Origin: Paraspadella gotoi
Lineage: Eukaryota; Chaetognatha
Assembly: GCA_051294375.1 (NCBI GenBank)
Contig: CM119263.1
Coordinates: forward strand, 11,509,130 to 11,573,129
Direction of reading: 5' to 3'
DNA length: 64,000 nt
Of this stretch, positions 1 to 14,196 are shown piece by piece. The translations under genes and the position numbers were made by a program. The notes beneath the pieces are model-generated. The model did not search any database, was not told the DNA's origin, and saw only the letters and a list, made by a program, of their open reading frames with translations. Position 1 is the stretch's first letter, and the number at the start of each line of letters is the position of its first letter.

Positions 1-790
1 CAAATATGGCACTTATGATTTTCATATCAATACCGGTTTCGTTCTGAAATGTGATCATAGTTTTTTAAGTCGCTATTTTAATGGTCGATATTTAAAAGAA
101 TATCACTTTTTCATAAAATTCAATAAACAATCATTCTAACATTCGAATAAAGCCAGGTTTATATGACCCGGAAGAATATTAACCCTTTCTACAAAAAGTT
201 ATTCGCGTTAGACTTACGATGCTCTTACGACGATACAATTTGACCCAGCGATGACATCGAGACTCATTCGCAAAAAGGGTTTAAGTGGAAAGTTCGAAAT
301 TTCACCCCACGTCGATCCGACGACGACGACGAAGGTGGAACGACGTTGACACAACGAAGCTCACGATCCGACAACGACATTTCACGACCTCATCGCTCGG
401 CCTCATTCGTGACTTTTCGTGATCCGGTCGAACGAAAGGAAAAGGGTTTAACGATTTCCTTTTTTTTAATTTTGGCCTTCGTCCAACGAAACCATGCCCT
501 CCGAATTAACCCCTAATCATGTAGTACGTTTACGTTTACAAACTAATTTCGATTTAGCTAATATTTCGGTTATTTGGCGTTCAACGCTATACTACCGAAT
601 AATTTGATGCGGTATTCGTGCTTTAAATTGCCGATGCATCATACAGATGCTAAATTCTAATGGCTCTGATGATTTATTCAGTGATATTTTTTTAAAATTT
701 GATTAATTGCCCTAACTCTCATTGATATCAAGCCGTTACGGAAATTTTACGATATTATTTGTCTTAAATAGTTAGTCAATAAATCGATTA
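1..790. other. AT-rich stretch, no gene seen
   Basis: No open frame with coding character and no RNA gene was seen. Around 290-430 there is a run of short CACGA/TCGTGA words that recurs near 2.45-2.62 and 4.03-4.17 kb. It may be an old dispersed repeat, but I could not define its ends. Confidence 0.5.
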
Positions 791-799
791 ACTATGGCA

Positions 800-1062
800 A
801 CGGGAGGATAGCCTGTGATACCCTCGGGGCGCGGGGTATCTCACCAACTGGCGTAGGGGCTGCGGACCCTCAGTGACCGCCTCCTGTCACTGGCATGTTT
901 ATACCGGCACCGTCACATTTAAGCCAGAACCGGGATACCCAGGGATTGAACCCGGGACGCACGGATGGAATGAGATGATTTAGCCTGCTCAGCCATTGAG
1001 ACGAGGCTGAGGACGGACAGCAGTGAGGCAGCTTTAAGTCTTGCTGCCACATAACCCTTTTT
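800..1062 (-). mobile_element. tRNA-derived SINE (minus strand)
   Basis: On the minus strand there is a Pol III type 2 internal promoter. An A-box-like TGGCTGAGCAGG lies at about 984-995 and a B-box GGTTCAATCCC at 942-952, with the usual tRNA-like spacing. Downstream of the B box is a non-tRNA body that contains a short hairpin, CAGTGAC/GTCACTG, at 871-892. tRNA-headed SINEs have exactly this order: 5' tRNA-like head, unrelated body, tail. I see no intact acceptor stem or CCA-like end, so a functional tRNA is unlikely. Ends are approximate because no target-site duplication was identified. Confidence 0.65.
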
Positions 1063-1139
1063 CCAAATCACGCAATATATTTTCTGTTAGACTCGACGGA
1101 CTCACGATCTTATGAACATTCAAGGTAGAACCGAACGAC

Positions 1140-1197
1140 GATGACGACGACAACGACGATGACGACGACAAGACGATGACGACGACAACGACACTGA
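1140..1197. repeat. GAC/GAT trinucleotide-type microsatellite
   Basis: Imperfect run of ACGACGATGACGACGACAACG units. The opposite strand translates as a Val/Ser-rich run, which is a repeat effect and not a gene. Confidence 0.8.
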
Positions 1198-1729
1198 ATA
1201 CATCATGACCTAGCGCTGACCCGATAGAATAAAAAAAAAACACTGTATTTTGTTTTTTCACTTTCTCGCCCTATTGTTCACTCGAAATCGTTAATTTTTG
1301 TTGTTTAGTTTGCCTATTTAATGGGGAAAAAATGTTAGTATCAAGGGATTAAAACCTAAACGTCTACAATCGTTAATACTAATCTTAATACTAATCTTAA
1401 CGCCTTGAACTCTTATCATAACAGAAAAAATCATTTTATTTAAATCGAGATAGCTTATTAAAAATAATTGTTTTTATCTGAAGACGATTCCTAGGTAATG
1501 ACAGACTAAACTTGCTCTCTGTAACTCTTCCTCGGAAATTTTGAACTTATAAAAATAAACATTTTTTAAGCTCAAGACAGTGAATTTGAATGAGAAGACG
1601 AATAAACCGACGACTGAAACAATGACGAAAATGACGACGTAAACGACGATCAGATGACTAAGGCTTGAACGAAGCCCGTCACAATTAACTCAACTCGACA
1701 CGCAATAAAACGGATCTCGAAAAGGGGTA

Positions 1730-1955
1730 TAGTGAGTGTGGCGGTATATTCACACTGCCTCACCTCCAACCTCATTCAGCCAATCCTATTTGTTCAGATG
1801 GGGAACGCACCATCCCAAGTCTTAACGACTTCCCTCTGCGTTGGCAAAGCGAGACTGTCCTCTAACCGGCGCCAGTGACAATGAGTCGTCACTGAAGGGT
1901 CGGAAGTCACACAAAGCCAACCGGCTGTTGCAGTACTAGTCAATAATTTCGTACT
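1730..1955 (+). mobile_element. candidate SINE-like element sharing the CAGTGAC hairpin
   Basis: A GC-richer island in AT-rich DNA. At 1873-1894 it contains the word GCCAGTGAC followed closely by GTCACTGA, the same arrangement found in the body of the SINE at 800-1062 but on the opposite strand. The flanking words (GGGTCGGAAG versus GGGTCCGCAG) are also alike. No clear A and B boxes were found, so this may be a 5'-truncated member or a related family. Ends are approximate. Confidence 0.35.
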
Positions 1956-1960
1956 CTCAT

Positions 1961-4900
1961 AAAATAAAATTTCGAGGTTAAGTTTTTATTATGTTATGCC
2001 AAAATTTATTTCCGCATTTGAGGGGTTTAGAGAGAAAGACCGGTGGTAAGTCGCCTCAAGCTTTTCATTTCGACCTGACCCGACCTATTCATACTTCGAA
2101 TATTTTTCACCAATTGACAAATCCTTTTTTCATATTTTGCATCGCTGTCCCAAAGTTTCAATTCACAACCGTATTCCAAATATTTTTTTTTATATTAAAT
2201 AAAAACAAACAAAAGACAGTGGCTCTAAATCGGCGTAGCTGTCGTGCTCAAATTCGAACTCGACGTTGAGAGACGACAACGAATCTCGGTCCAGGTTGAC
2301 CCAGGATTCGACGCGATGCTCGGGCGTTGAGGGGGGGGGAGCGAGGGCCACGTTGAAAAGGAAACGAGGAATACTTTAGCGATTCTCTTCCCTATTCATT
2401 AACCCCTTTTTCAAATTCCGGACGAATTTAACCACTTTTCCTCATTTTGTGAGCCAAAAAGGCGTTTCCGAGGTCGTCGAAGCCTCCCTCGAACATTTCG
2501 TGACCCCGGACCCGCGTGTTCGACCATTTTTCGACCCGTCGGGTCCCTCGGATGACCCAGCCCGACCTCGCATTTACCCAAGCCATACCCAGCGGTTCCG
2601 TTTCGTGCCGCCTTCGAACAATTACCATGCCCTCCTTCATTTTAAACAGGAAGGGTTTTTTGTTGGCAGGGGATGAATGGAAAAAAGGGTTTCGGGGTTT
2701 TTTTTTCGCAGTGGGGTGAAGGTGGGGGGAAGATGGGGGGAGGTGAAGGATATAAAAAATTTCGTCCCCTTTCCTCTCTCAATTTTTTTAAAGGCTTTTA
2801 ATGCCGAACAGAAGCGCCAGGTGTTAAAAAATTCTTTTTTTTTATCATCTTTCGAGCGCGGAGTAAAAAAAATCTGTATTTCAGCAACTGCTGAAAATTT
2901 GCTGCAGCTTCGACCAATTTGATCGAGTTACTCTGTGATCTGTTATTTTTTTCGTCATTACACCGTCACTGACATCTTCGACCGAACGTTGTCGACTTCT
3001 TCCGAGGAACACTCGTCCCCATGCCGGAGTCTTTGGTCAACGATATTCGATGATGTCGAAGCTCGATACCGATAAATTCTCTGTAAATTAAATCATCAAA
3101 GAGGCGAATCATGTTTGTACCAATTTCATGACATTCTTCTCTTTTCTCCTTTCATCAACATCTAAATCATATCTCTTTTTTTGTTGTAGCAGAAATATTT
3201 AAAATGAATTAAAATTTATTTTTTTTTCATTTTGCTAAAGAGGCCTTATTGGGTCAACCTGACCCTCCTTAACCTTTTTCCTCCTGATTAGTGTCATTTA
3301 AAAAAAGATTTTTTTTTCTTCAGATCATAAACGCTGCCGAATAAAAAGCATGAAAATAAAGCCGCGGCGACTATTACGATGACGACGAGTTTGACGGACG
3401 AGTTTGCGAAACATCGCTGCCAGAGAAGGGGCTAAAAGCGAGTGATTACTTCTCTTTGCGTGTTCGTCATCGTCGCTGTCGCTTTCGCCAACGACCTCGT
3501 CATTGCTGAGGTTGAGGGCTCAATCGACTTCACTCTAGTCGTCGTCGTCGCGCGCAATGCTAGCTATAAGAAACAATTAAATGCAGTCAGTAAAAAAGAC
3601 TTTCTTTTATTGTTTTTAGTTATATTAATTAATCAACTTCAAAGTGAAGAAAGATGCTTTCAAGAAACCGACGGGAACGTTACTTCATGATTGGCGTAGT
3701 CCGTACGTGATATCATAAGATTATATCTCTCTTCCCCACGGTTAAGAAAATCGTTTCACAAATATTCAAAAAGAAGGATTCCTAAAATCTCATGCGATAT
3801 CTATCTTTCTATCTATCTCTCATTGAAAACTCTGAACACTATTGTATATCATTCAAGTTTCATGCCTTTTTTAGCAGCTTTTTTAGTTCGTAGTCGCGTT
3901 CCTCCTCCTGCTCCTTCCTTTCATCTTCCTCTTTCTCTCCTCATTTTAACATTAACCAATTCTCGTGAAATTCGACTAACCCTTCGCCCAACGAAAGATT
4001 CACACCCCATCGCTCCTTTTCACTCCCTTCCTTCCCTTCACGAACCGGCGTCGCCCCGTCACGAAAAACTCACGACATCCACGACCCTGGACGAGACTCG
4101 CCCGTGACCTTTTCACGCCGATTTTGTGACCCAGTCGTGACATTTTCGTGACCTCCGTTTTCGCCGAAAGGGTTTTCTTTCTCTCTCACCAGCTAGTGAG
4201 AGACCCCAAAATGGTTAAGCGCTCTTTACAGTTTACATCCCTTTCAGTCTCTTTCTTTTTTTTAAATAGGTAATAAAATTTTTGCGAAAAACTCGTATTT
4301 CATTGTTCATATTTCTTTTTTTCTTTTTTTTTGCTTTTTCACAGCTGCCTATTTTATTTTGCAGAATTCAAAAAAAAGTGACAAAAGCGTCATATAAAAA
4401 ATGCAAATAAAGAAAGGGGGGGCAAGAGACGTAAACGTCGCGGCCATATTTCGTCCTCGCAAATCATGACCTTATTTGGGAGAAGAAGATGGAATGGAAT
4501 GGAACGAGCCAGAATCGCGAGGTCGTCGTGACCCCGAATCTATTTTTGGGTTTACTTTTTCGAGGGTCGCGCTGTAGACAACGAGGTGACAGGTTTGTAA
4601 AAATTACATCGTTTATAGTCCCTTTGTTTATTTGTTTATTTCTACGTTTTTCCTTCGTTTTTTTTCTTACTTTCGCTTTTTCTTTCCTTATTTCTTTTTC
4701 TATTTTTTTCTTTCTCCCTTGAAAGCTTTAAATTATTTTTCTTTTCTACTAAACAGTCAACCCTTAGAAATCCTCCCTTCAAGGATGAACCCTACTTTTT
4801 TGGAGGAAATCTCCCGCTCCCTTCGGTCGGCGCCTTCATTAATTCTTTAATCAATTAACGAAAGGCCTTCAAACCTCGGTCATCGTTGGCGGTGGAAAGC

Positions 4901-5180
4901 GAAATCCTCTCTGTCTCTATCAGTGTCGCTCTAACTTTCACTAAAAAAAAATAAGGAGGGAGGCAAAAACTGTGAATCAGCGACGAGACTACACGCTGCG
5001 TGAACTCGGGGAAATCGGGAAACGGCGTAAACGTGAAATATACCGCTAATTAGACAGATAAAGAATTTAACGACCCATCAAAGAGCCCACGCCATTGCCG
5101 ACTCAAAGCCGCCTTGGCGCCCACGGACTATAGAGAGGGGTTTTTTTTCAGTTCCTTTCCTCCCTTAAACATTTTTATAC
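1961..5180. other. Gene-poor stretch
   Basis: No gene is supported. The region is AT-rich with T-homopolymers. Open frames at 1991-2269, 3442-3690 and 3823-4107 lack splice context, conserved-looking segments or codon bias. GC-richer patches at 2440-2620 and 4030-4175 are dense in TCGTGACC-like words and could be remnants of one dispersed repeat. Confidence 0.5.
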
Positions 5181-5201
5181 CTCTCTCTCTCTCTCTCTCT
5201 C

Positions 5202-5260
<59 letters not shown>
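5181..5260. repeat. (CT)n microsatellite
   Basis: 80 bp of nearly pure CT with one G interruption. It produces long Leu/Ser and Arg/Glu frames on the two strands, none of which is a gene. Confidence 0.97.
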
Positions 5261-5263
<3 letters not shown>

Positions 5264-5774
5264 TTTTCTTCAACTCTCTCTTTCTCACTCTTTGCTTTTT
5301 CGCGCTGTAAAAAAAAGATAAGCAGAAGATTTGTTGACATTCTTCGCCCTTCTGCTTTTTGGTCATTGCATTTTCCATGGCAGGAAAAATTGGTTTTTCG
5401 ATTTCTAATGAGCACACGGAATGAGAGTAAGTATGTAATGAGGAGACAGAGAGAGAGAGAGCAGAGAGAGGTGAGAGACCGGAGAGATTGACGAGACGAG
5501 AGAGAGAGGACAAGGAGGACGAGAGAGTGAGAAGACGAGAGGATGAGAGATGGAGAGATTTCTTGGCATCTGAAATTTTTTTTTACGAAAGGATTTTCGG
5601 TGCGAACATCCCTCCCTTTGAAGAGCGATGCAGCGGAGAGACGAGGATGGACCAGAGAGAAAATCGGGAGAAAGAAAAAAAACCTTTATAATGAAAAATC
5701 GAAGCGTGAGTAACGAAGAGAGAGAAACCTGACTTTTTTTTCTGTCTTCCACACCAAGCCTAGCCTAACCCTTC

Positions 5775-5817
<43 letters not shown>

Positions 5818-5850
5818 CTCTCATCATTCTCTCTCTCTCTCTCTCTCTTT
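5775..5850. repeat. (CT)n microsatellite, interrupted
   Basis: CT array broken by short non-CT words. Confidence 0.95.
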
Positions 5851-6073
5851 CTTGCAAATCAATATCATTTTCAGACGCTTTTATTGGAATAGGTTTTTTT
5901 TTCTTCCCTCTCTTTTTCCCATTGTCTTTTGTTTTTTGTTTTTTTTTCTTTATTTCGCCACCGTCGCCCTTATTTAAAAAGCGTGGCGGAAAGAAGAAAA
6001 GGAGGAGAGAGCGGCGAAAGTTTTTTTTGTTTGAATTTTTGGCTTCTTAGTGTTAAAACCCCACTTTTTCTCT

Positions 6074-6076
<3 letters not shown>

Positions 6077-6118
<42 letters not shown>

Positions 6119-6124
6119 CTCTCT
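6077..6124. repeat. (CT)n microsatellite
   Basis: About 48 bp of CT, followed 150 bp later by GA arrays of the opposite strand sense. Confidence 0.95.
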
Positions 6125-6269
6125 TCTCTTTGGTCCCCAAAATCTGTTCTTTTTCTCCGGCGTCTCTGCCTTGATTGTTAATGAGTTAAGAACCGATCGA
6201 CTGCTATTTTTAATTCCGTTAATCGCATGTCGTTTTTTTTCAGCATAAATTACTCGCTGACGCGGAGAC

Positions 6270-6330
6270 GAAGGAGAGAGAGAGAGAAGAGAGAGAGAGA
6301 GATGAGAGCAGAGAGATGAAGAGATAGAGA

Positions 6331-6369
<39 letters not shown>

Positions 6370-6371
6370 AG
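6270..6371. repeat. (GA)n microsatellite, compound
   Basis: GA-rich run with AGAG/GAGAA interruptions. With the next GA array it produces a spurious 201-codon minus-strand Ser/Leu frame. Confidence 0.95.
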
Positions 6372-6483
6372 AAAGGCTGTGATTTCAACAAAAAAGTGCC
6401 TTCGGAAATCGACAGAGGAGGACGAGTAAGATCGGGGTGGGGTTGTTGAGCAGAGAGACGAGAAAGGATTTTTTTGTGGCGAG

Positions 6484-6487
<4 letters not shown>

Positions 6488-6515
<28 letters not shown>

Positions 6516-6541
6516 CGAGAGAGAGGAGAGAGAGAGAGAGA
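6488..6541. repeat. (GA)n microsatellite
   Basis: GA array with occasional C and GG interruptions. Confidence 0.95.
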
Positions 6542-6692
6542 ATGAGAGAAGAGAGAGTCGGGGGGAGAATAATGAGAAAGAATTTGGAAAAAGTTGGAGA
6601 TTTGGAGAGAGGGTGTAAATGTTTTCTTAGGCGATTCGAGAAAGGAGAAATAACACAAAGGAAAGAAAGAACGAAAGAAGTGAAATTAAAGA

Positions 6693-6702
6693 GCGCATGC
6701 GC
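6693..6702. promoter_or_regulatory. NRF1-like palindrome
   Basis: GCGCATGCGC is a perfect palindrome at the core of the NRF1 consensus. It lies in a modestly CpG-containing stretch upstream of a gap. No gene start can be assigned, so promoter function is inference only. Confidence 0.3.
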
Positions 6703-6807
6703 CGACATAGGCGGAGGAAATGAGAGATAACGCAGTCAATAACGAACAGGGGTTTCAAGGCCTAATGTCGCTCGAGGCAGCTTTTCTTTCTTTGGTGGAG
6801 CAACTTT

Positions 6808-7065
6808 NNNNNNNNNNNNNNNNNNNNNNNNNNNNNNNNNNNNNNNNNNNNNNNNNNNNNNNNNNNNNNNNNNNNNNNNNNNNNNNNNNNNNNNNNNNNN
6901 NNNNNNNNNNNNNNNNNNNNNNNNNNNNNNNNNNNNNNNNNNNNNNNNNNNNNNNNNNNNNNNNNNNNNNNNNNNNNNNNNNNNNNNNNNNNNNNNNNNN
7001 NNNNNNNNNNNNNNNNNNNNNNNNNNNNNNNNNNNNNNNNNNNNNNNNNNNNNNNNNNNNNNNNN
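6808..7065. other. Assembly gap, 258 N
   Basis: Unsequenced. The right edge runs directly into (GA)n at 7066-7098, so the gap is probably an unresolved GA array. Confidence 0.99.
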
Positions 7066-7101
<36 letters not shown>

Positions 7102-7395
7102 TAAAAAATGTATTAAAAGAAACCAAAAACTCTTCGGTGAAAGGAAAAACCTTTAATGGGAAAAAACCAAAATTGAAAGAAGGTTTTCTTTCCTTTTTTT
7201 CCTTTCCTTTTTTTTCCTTTTCTTTGCCTTCGTCGTCGCATTCGCACTTAAATCTCAGAGAAAATCGAGGAAAGGTGAAACCCTTTTCGTCCTTCGCGCG
7301 TCTTCCAATTTTCTTTTGTGACGTTTCTCCTCCTCATTTTTAGTTGCGCAGCGAGTACTCGCGGAGCAACTCTATAAGTCACTTTTTGGACGGTC

Positions 7396-7418
7396 TGTCG
7401 GTCGGTCGGTCGGTCGGT
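7396..7418. repeat. (CGGT)n microsatellite
   Basis: About five tandem CGGT units. Confidence 0.9.
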
Positions 7419-9039
7419 ATGTATATCCATCCGTCGTTAAAAATATATTTAATTTGCTTATAGTTGGTTGTTCATTTGTTAAGACAGAAAAAACCCTCAA
7501 ATGTAAGAGACTGCTAACGCCTTCAAGTAATCCTATAACTATAAGGAATAAAAAACAAAATTTTGCTGCAGTGCAGGTCATAAATATACAGGCAAAAAAA
7601 GTTTTTTAGTCATGTCTTGTCAAGTCATGTCATATCACGTGATCAAAGCTAAATATACATGAAAATAAAATCACTGCGGCGCAACACAGCGGAATTACCG
7701 TTCTTGTTTGTATGACTTTTTTCTTATTCCTTATTTTCATCTTTTTTTTTTTCGTTTCGTCCAATTATTCAGATCATTAGCTGTATTTTATTTTGATTTA
7801 ACTTTTCTTTTGCTCCGTTCGCTTTTTTACCTTCTTCATTTGCTGCTTTTGATGCATTTTTTTCGAGGGCATGTCGCTCTTGCGAGATTTCTTTTGTTAT
7901 TTTTGTTGTTAGAATAATTTTAGCCCTTAATGTAACCTAACTTTCCTCTCTTCGATTTTCTTTTATTTTTTCTTCGGTCAATTTTTCGTATTAGCCTTTT
8001 AAGATTTTTTTTTTAATTTCGTCAATCCACTTAACTTTATTCTTTTTCTTTCTCTTCTTTCCAACGTCTTTTTCCCTTCCTTCCTTCCTTCCTTCCTTCC
8101 TTCCTTCCTNNNNNNNNNNNNNNNNNNNNNNNNNNNNNNNNNNNNNNNNNNNNNNNNNNNNNNNNNNNNNNNNNNNNNNNNNNNNNNNNNNNNNNNNNNN
8201 NNNNNNNNNNNNNNNNNNNNNNNNNNNNNNNNNNNNNNNNNNNNNNNNNNNCCCTTCCCTCTTTCACCCCCCCTCCATCGCCGATGTACATTCGCGTTGT
8301 CGAACGAGTGACAGAATCTTTGATGAACGACGACAACGAGAAGCCGCGCGAGGAGTGCGTGCGCCCAGGTGGAGGAAAGGAGGAAAGGAGGGAGATAGTG
8401 GGGAAGTAAAGAAAAGAAACGGGAAGAAAGGAGAGACGGAAGAGAAGCTAGAAGAAAAGAATAAAGTGGTGAGGGCAAGCGGGATGGAAAGAAGGGGAGG
8501 GAGAGAGGGAGTTAAGGGGCGGGAGAAGGACGAAATAAGAAAAAATAGAAAGTAAAAAAAAGAAATAAGAGGGAAAAAAAATCATACCTCTAGGCTTTGA
8601 AATCTCCGGAAGCAAGAGGGCAGCGAATTACAACCAGAGTGACAGTTCCGTTGTTAGTGACTATTGATGGTAAGATACTGAATGATGGGATAATAACTTC
8701 GATCGAGGTAAGGGGACTATTCTAAGTCGGCTTTGGATATTATTTCCTTCCTTATTTCTTATTTTTAAACCGAATTTTTCTTCGTTTTCGATCTCCGACA
8801 TTGGTTCCTCATTGCGGCAGAAAAGTTATGAAGAGAAGCAAACGAGTCACGAGTATGATTTCTGGGTTGCGTTCTTGGGGAAAAGCGATGGACTAATGAA
8901 GAAAAAGGGAAGGCTCGAGTCCGGAGTATGTGAACGCTGAACAGCGAACAGGGTCCCTGAGAGAATAGCCTCGTAGGAGTAAGACGGTAATGACCGAGCG
9001 TCTATATTGTCGATGCGTAACGACGGCGATGTGGCGGCG
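7419..9039. other. Gene-poor stretch with a (TTCC)n run and a gap
   Basis: No supported gene. It contains a (TTCC)n run at 8075-8109 that runs into the 142-N gap at 8110-8251, and otherwise T-rich and A-rich tracts. Confidence 0.6.
8110..8251. other. Assembly gap, 142 N
   Basis: The left edge is a (TTCC)n microsatellite, so the missing sequence is likely more of the same. Confidence 0.99.
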
Positions 9040-9230
9040 AAGGTGGAGAGGGTGTCATTTGTGGTCGGGGTGGAGAGAAAGGTGTCAGTTGTGGTTGGGA
9101 TTGAGAGAAAGGTGTCTTTTGTGGTCGGCTGGAGAGAAATGTGTCATTTGTGGTCGGAGTGGAGAGGAAGGTGTCATTCGTTGTCGGGGTGGGGTGAAAG
9201 GTACATTTGTGGCCGGAAATGACATTAAAG
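9040..9230 (+). repeat. 30-bp minisatellite, about six copies
   Basis: Imperfect tandem copies of a ~30-bp unit built on GTGTCATTTGTGGTCGG followed by GGTGGAGAGAAAG. Because the unit is a multiple of three it reads as a 10-residue repeat (VSFVVGVERK-like) for about five units before the frame slips. Indels between units and the lack of a start or splice context argue for a non-coding minisatellite. Confidence 0.85.
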
Positions 9231-9693
9231 GTAAGGCTGATTGCCGAAATAGACAGAAATATTTCAAATGTAGTTAGGCAAGATCGCTTGACGTACAGTA
9301 ACTATGATAAGACAGATTCAACTGCCAAAACGCCCGTCCCATCAGCGGGAATCCTACCATTCAATTACCACTGATGGAACTGACTTTGTTCCCAACGATG
9401 ACACGATTGACTTCCCACCGACGCGATCATCATCATCATCATCACTTAGCCAGCGACGCGAAGTCATTGTGGAGTTTAGCTTTTTTTTTCCTCTCTCTCT
9501 CTCTCTTTCTCTCTTTCCTCGGTTGAGAAACGGAAAAATTTATGTTTCCCCCAGGATTCGAGTTTGAGAACTTTCGGGGGTGAAGATGGAGTGGAGGGGT
9601 GGGGAGGTGGGAGAAAGGTGGTGGGCGACGGCCGATGGGCGGAAGCGGTGGGCGTTGTTTTAACGGATCCTGGACCCCGGATCTAAGCGTCAC

Positions 9694-9731
9694 CGTCGTC
9701 GTCGTCAGCGTCGTCGTCAGCGTCGTCGTCG
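9694..9731. repeat. (CGT)n-based repeat
   Basis: Tandem CGTCGTCGTCAG units, twelve bases each. Confidence 0.8.
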
Positions 9732-10035
9732 GCTCTGGGCTTCGTTCTCGACGCTTTGGCCATTGGGGTTTGTCGTAAGGAGAGATGGGAGAGTGAGAGG
9801 CTACGAATGAGTGACGGAAGTAATGGCGGGGAGTGGTATGGAGTGGCACATGGGTATAACTGAGGTGGAGTGGAGTATGGACCATGTTGGGTTTAGGCGA
9901 TTGGTGGGGCCGGCGCCGTCGAGACCTTTCAGGGTGACGACGCCGGCGACGACGACGACGCCGGACGAGGCCTTTCTCCACGCCGCCCATACGACCACCC
10001 TGACATTTTCTTACTTGCCATTTCCATTAGCCAAC

Positions 10036-10040
<5 letters not shown>

Positions 10041-10103
<63 letters not shown>

Positions 10104-10116
10104 TCTCTCTCTCTCT

Positions 10117-10158
<42 letters not shown>

Positions 10159-10160
10159 CT
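10041..10160. repeat. (CT)n microsatellite
   Basis: 120 bp, pure for the first 60 bp and then interrupted by single extra T residues. It lies about 150 bp from the CpG-rich promoter candidate at 10.22-10.44 kb. Confidence 0.97.
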
Positions 10161-10219
10161 ATCTGGATCCTTCTTCTTTGCTTTGTTTTTTCCCTTTCTT
10201 TTTTCCTTCTTTTTTTTAA

Positions 10220-10440
10220 CTGCAGCGTTAATTGCGCCCACACGCGCGCGCGCAACTTTAGCGGCAGTACGCGCGACAGTAGAAGCACGACGCGTCAGAG
10301 CGGCGGCGGCGGCGGCCGGAAGTCACGTGACGACGGCGAAAGAGAAAGCTAGGCTGTGGCGTTGCGAGGAAGATAGTCGTCCAATGAGAGGAAGGCGAGT
10401 TTAAACTCTTACATACGATTGGTTGAGAATTTTCCGAAAG
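10220..10440. promoter_or_regulatory. CpG-rich promoter candidate (ETS, CACGTGAC, CCAAT)
   Basis: A compact CpG-rich island contains CCGGAAGT (ETS core) at 10316-10323 fused to TCACGTGAC (E-box of the USF/MITF-TFEB type) at 10323-10331. A CCAAT box follows at 10381-10385 and an inverted one, ATTGG, at 10418-10422. This grouping is typical of housekeeping-type promoters. I could not find the gene it would serve. Direction is unknown. Confidence 0.45.
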
Positions 10441-10465
10441 AACCGGAGTACTTAATCTGGGTGTA

Positions 10466-10513
10466 GGAGAGAGAGAGAGAGGGAGAAAGGGAGAGGAAAA
10501 GAGGAGGGGAAGG

Positions 10514-10544
<31 letters not shown>
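10466..10544. repeat. (GA)n microsatellite
   Basis: GA/GGA-rich array immediately beyond the promoter-like island. Confidence 0.93.
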
Positions 10545-12860
<2,316 letters not shown>

Positions 12861-12861
12861 T

Positions 12862-12960
12862 CCCCCAAAAGAAAGGAAGGAAGTCCAGCACGGCGAAGAA
12901 GTAGGAGGAGGAAAAAAAAAAGCGAGGAGGAGGAGCAGAAGGACCAAAAAACTGGAGGAG
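12862..12960 (+). repeat. Inverted repeat arm (partner 14197-14285)
   Basis: This ~99-bp segment matches the reverse complement of 14197-14285 with a few single-base indels. The partner sits immediately against a 25-N gap, which suggests an assembly or gap-filling product. Confidence 0.85.
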
Positions 12961-13177
12961 TTGCTGGACCCGCAGCCACCCTGCCAGTCTTTGCTCTGTC
13001 CTCTCTCTCTACTCTCTCCTTCTCCCTATCGCCTCTCACACCTATTTCGTGCGCACTGCGAGAAGAGAGAGAGAGTGAGTAGGACGCAGAGAGAGAGAGA
13101 GCGAGTGAGGAAGAGACACGAAGGAATAATAAGTCGCCTTCACTCTTCGGCTCTCTCGGCCCGCCCGCGCGCCCCTA

Positions 13178-13179
<2 letters not shown>

Positions 13180-13269
<90 letters not shown>
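13180..13269. repeat. (CT)n microsatellite
   Basis: CT array with CCTT and TCTTC interruptions. It accounts for most of a 259-codon plus-strand frame that I reject as a gene. Confidence 0.96.
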
Positions 13270-14171
13270 GCCGCCCCCCCACGGCAACTTCAAACTTCAA
13301 GGGTTGGTGCGATGCTTAATTTATGCAGTTTATGCAAATGAGAATTAGTTAAACTACTGTGCTCCTCGCTCGGCGTTCGACGCCGTCCCCCATTTTCACG
13401 AGTCAAAAAAACGACAAGGGAGAAAAAAAATTATCGAGCGTCAAACTTTTAAAAAACCCGGGGAAATATATGGGCCTGGAAAGAGGCGGGGGGTTCGGGC
13501 GGGGAGGCGGTTGGGACGATGGGAGGCGAAGTGGTTTGAGCGGTTCGTAAGGCGTGTGCTGAGCGATCTTTCAAAGGTTCGCGGCCAACGAGTGGGTGGT
13601 GGTGATTTGAGGATGGTGGACTTCGGGCTGCTTTAATGGCTTTGAGTGTGAGCGAACCAATTAAGGGCTCATCGCTTCCATTCCACTTTGCGCCCCGAGA
13701 TGGTTGGTGAGTGTTTTCAGTGTCCGATCGAGAAAAGGAAAAAAAGGAGAGAAAAAAATTCGGTGCGAGGCGCGGCAGAGAGAATGGATCCGGTCGAAGC
13801 GGTTCGCAGCGCGCCGGGGCACCGACAGCGGGAAGCTGTGGTGACGCGTGGTTGGCGAAGGTGGTGGCAGATGGCGTTCAGAAATCTTTTAAAAAAAATG
13901 CCGTGGGGAGTGCGGGTTAAAAGTGGCAACTATGAAATCTCGGGCGCGATATATGGCGCTTTTAATTAAAACTTTCGCTACTGGGTTATTAAGCTAATCA
14001 CGAATGTCAATAAACAATTTTGTGCCATTTTGATGGTTATTCGACATGGAAAAAATTCCCCATATTAGGAAAGCGGCTCTCGAATTTGCGACGAGAAACC
14101 AAGTGAGGGGGGGACTTATGGGGGCGGGGGCGGTGGAGGAACGCGGGAAGCGGTCCGTGTGGTCAGTCCTC

Positions 14172-14196
14172 NNNNNNNNNNNNNNNNNNNNNNNNN
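14172..14196. other. Assembly gap, 25 N
   Basis: Fixed-length gap followed directly by an inverted copy of 12862-12960. Confidence 0.99.

Noticed and set aside
941-1000. Functional tRNA gene
   Set aside because: A and B boxes are present but no acceptor stem pairing or anticodon arm could be recognised, and the head is followed by a non-tRNA body.
6053-6730. Long Ser/Leu- and Arg/Glu-rich open frames (up to 201 codons)
   Set aside because: They are translations of CT and GA microsatellites; frames are open on both strands because the repeats contain no stop codons.
9811-10404. 197-codon plus-strand frame through the CT array into the CpG island
   Set aside because: It depends on the CT array for its length and on promoter-like GC-rich sequence for its end.
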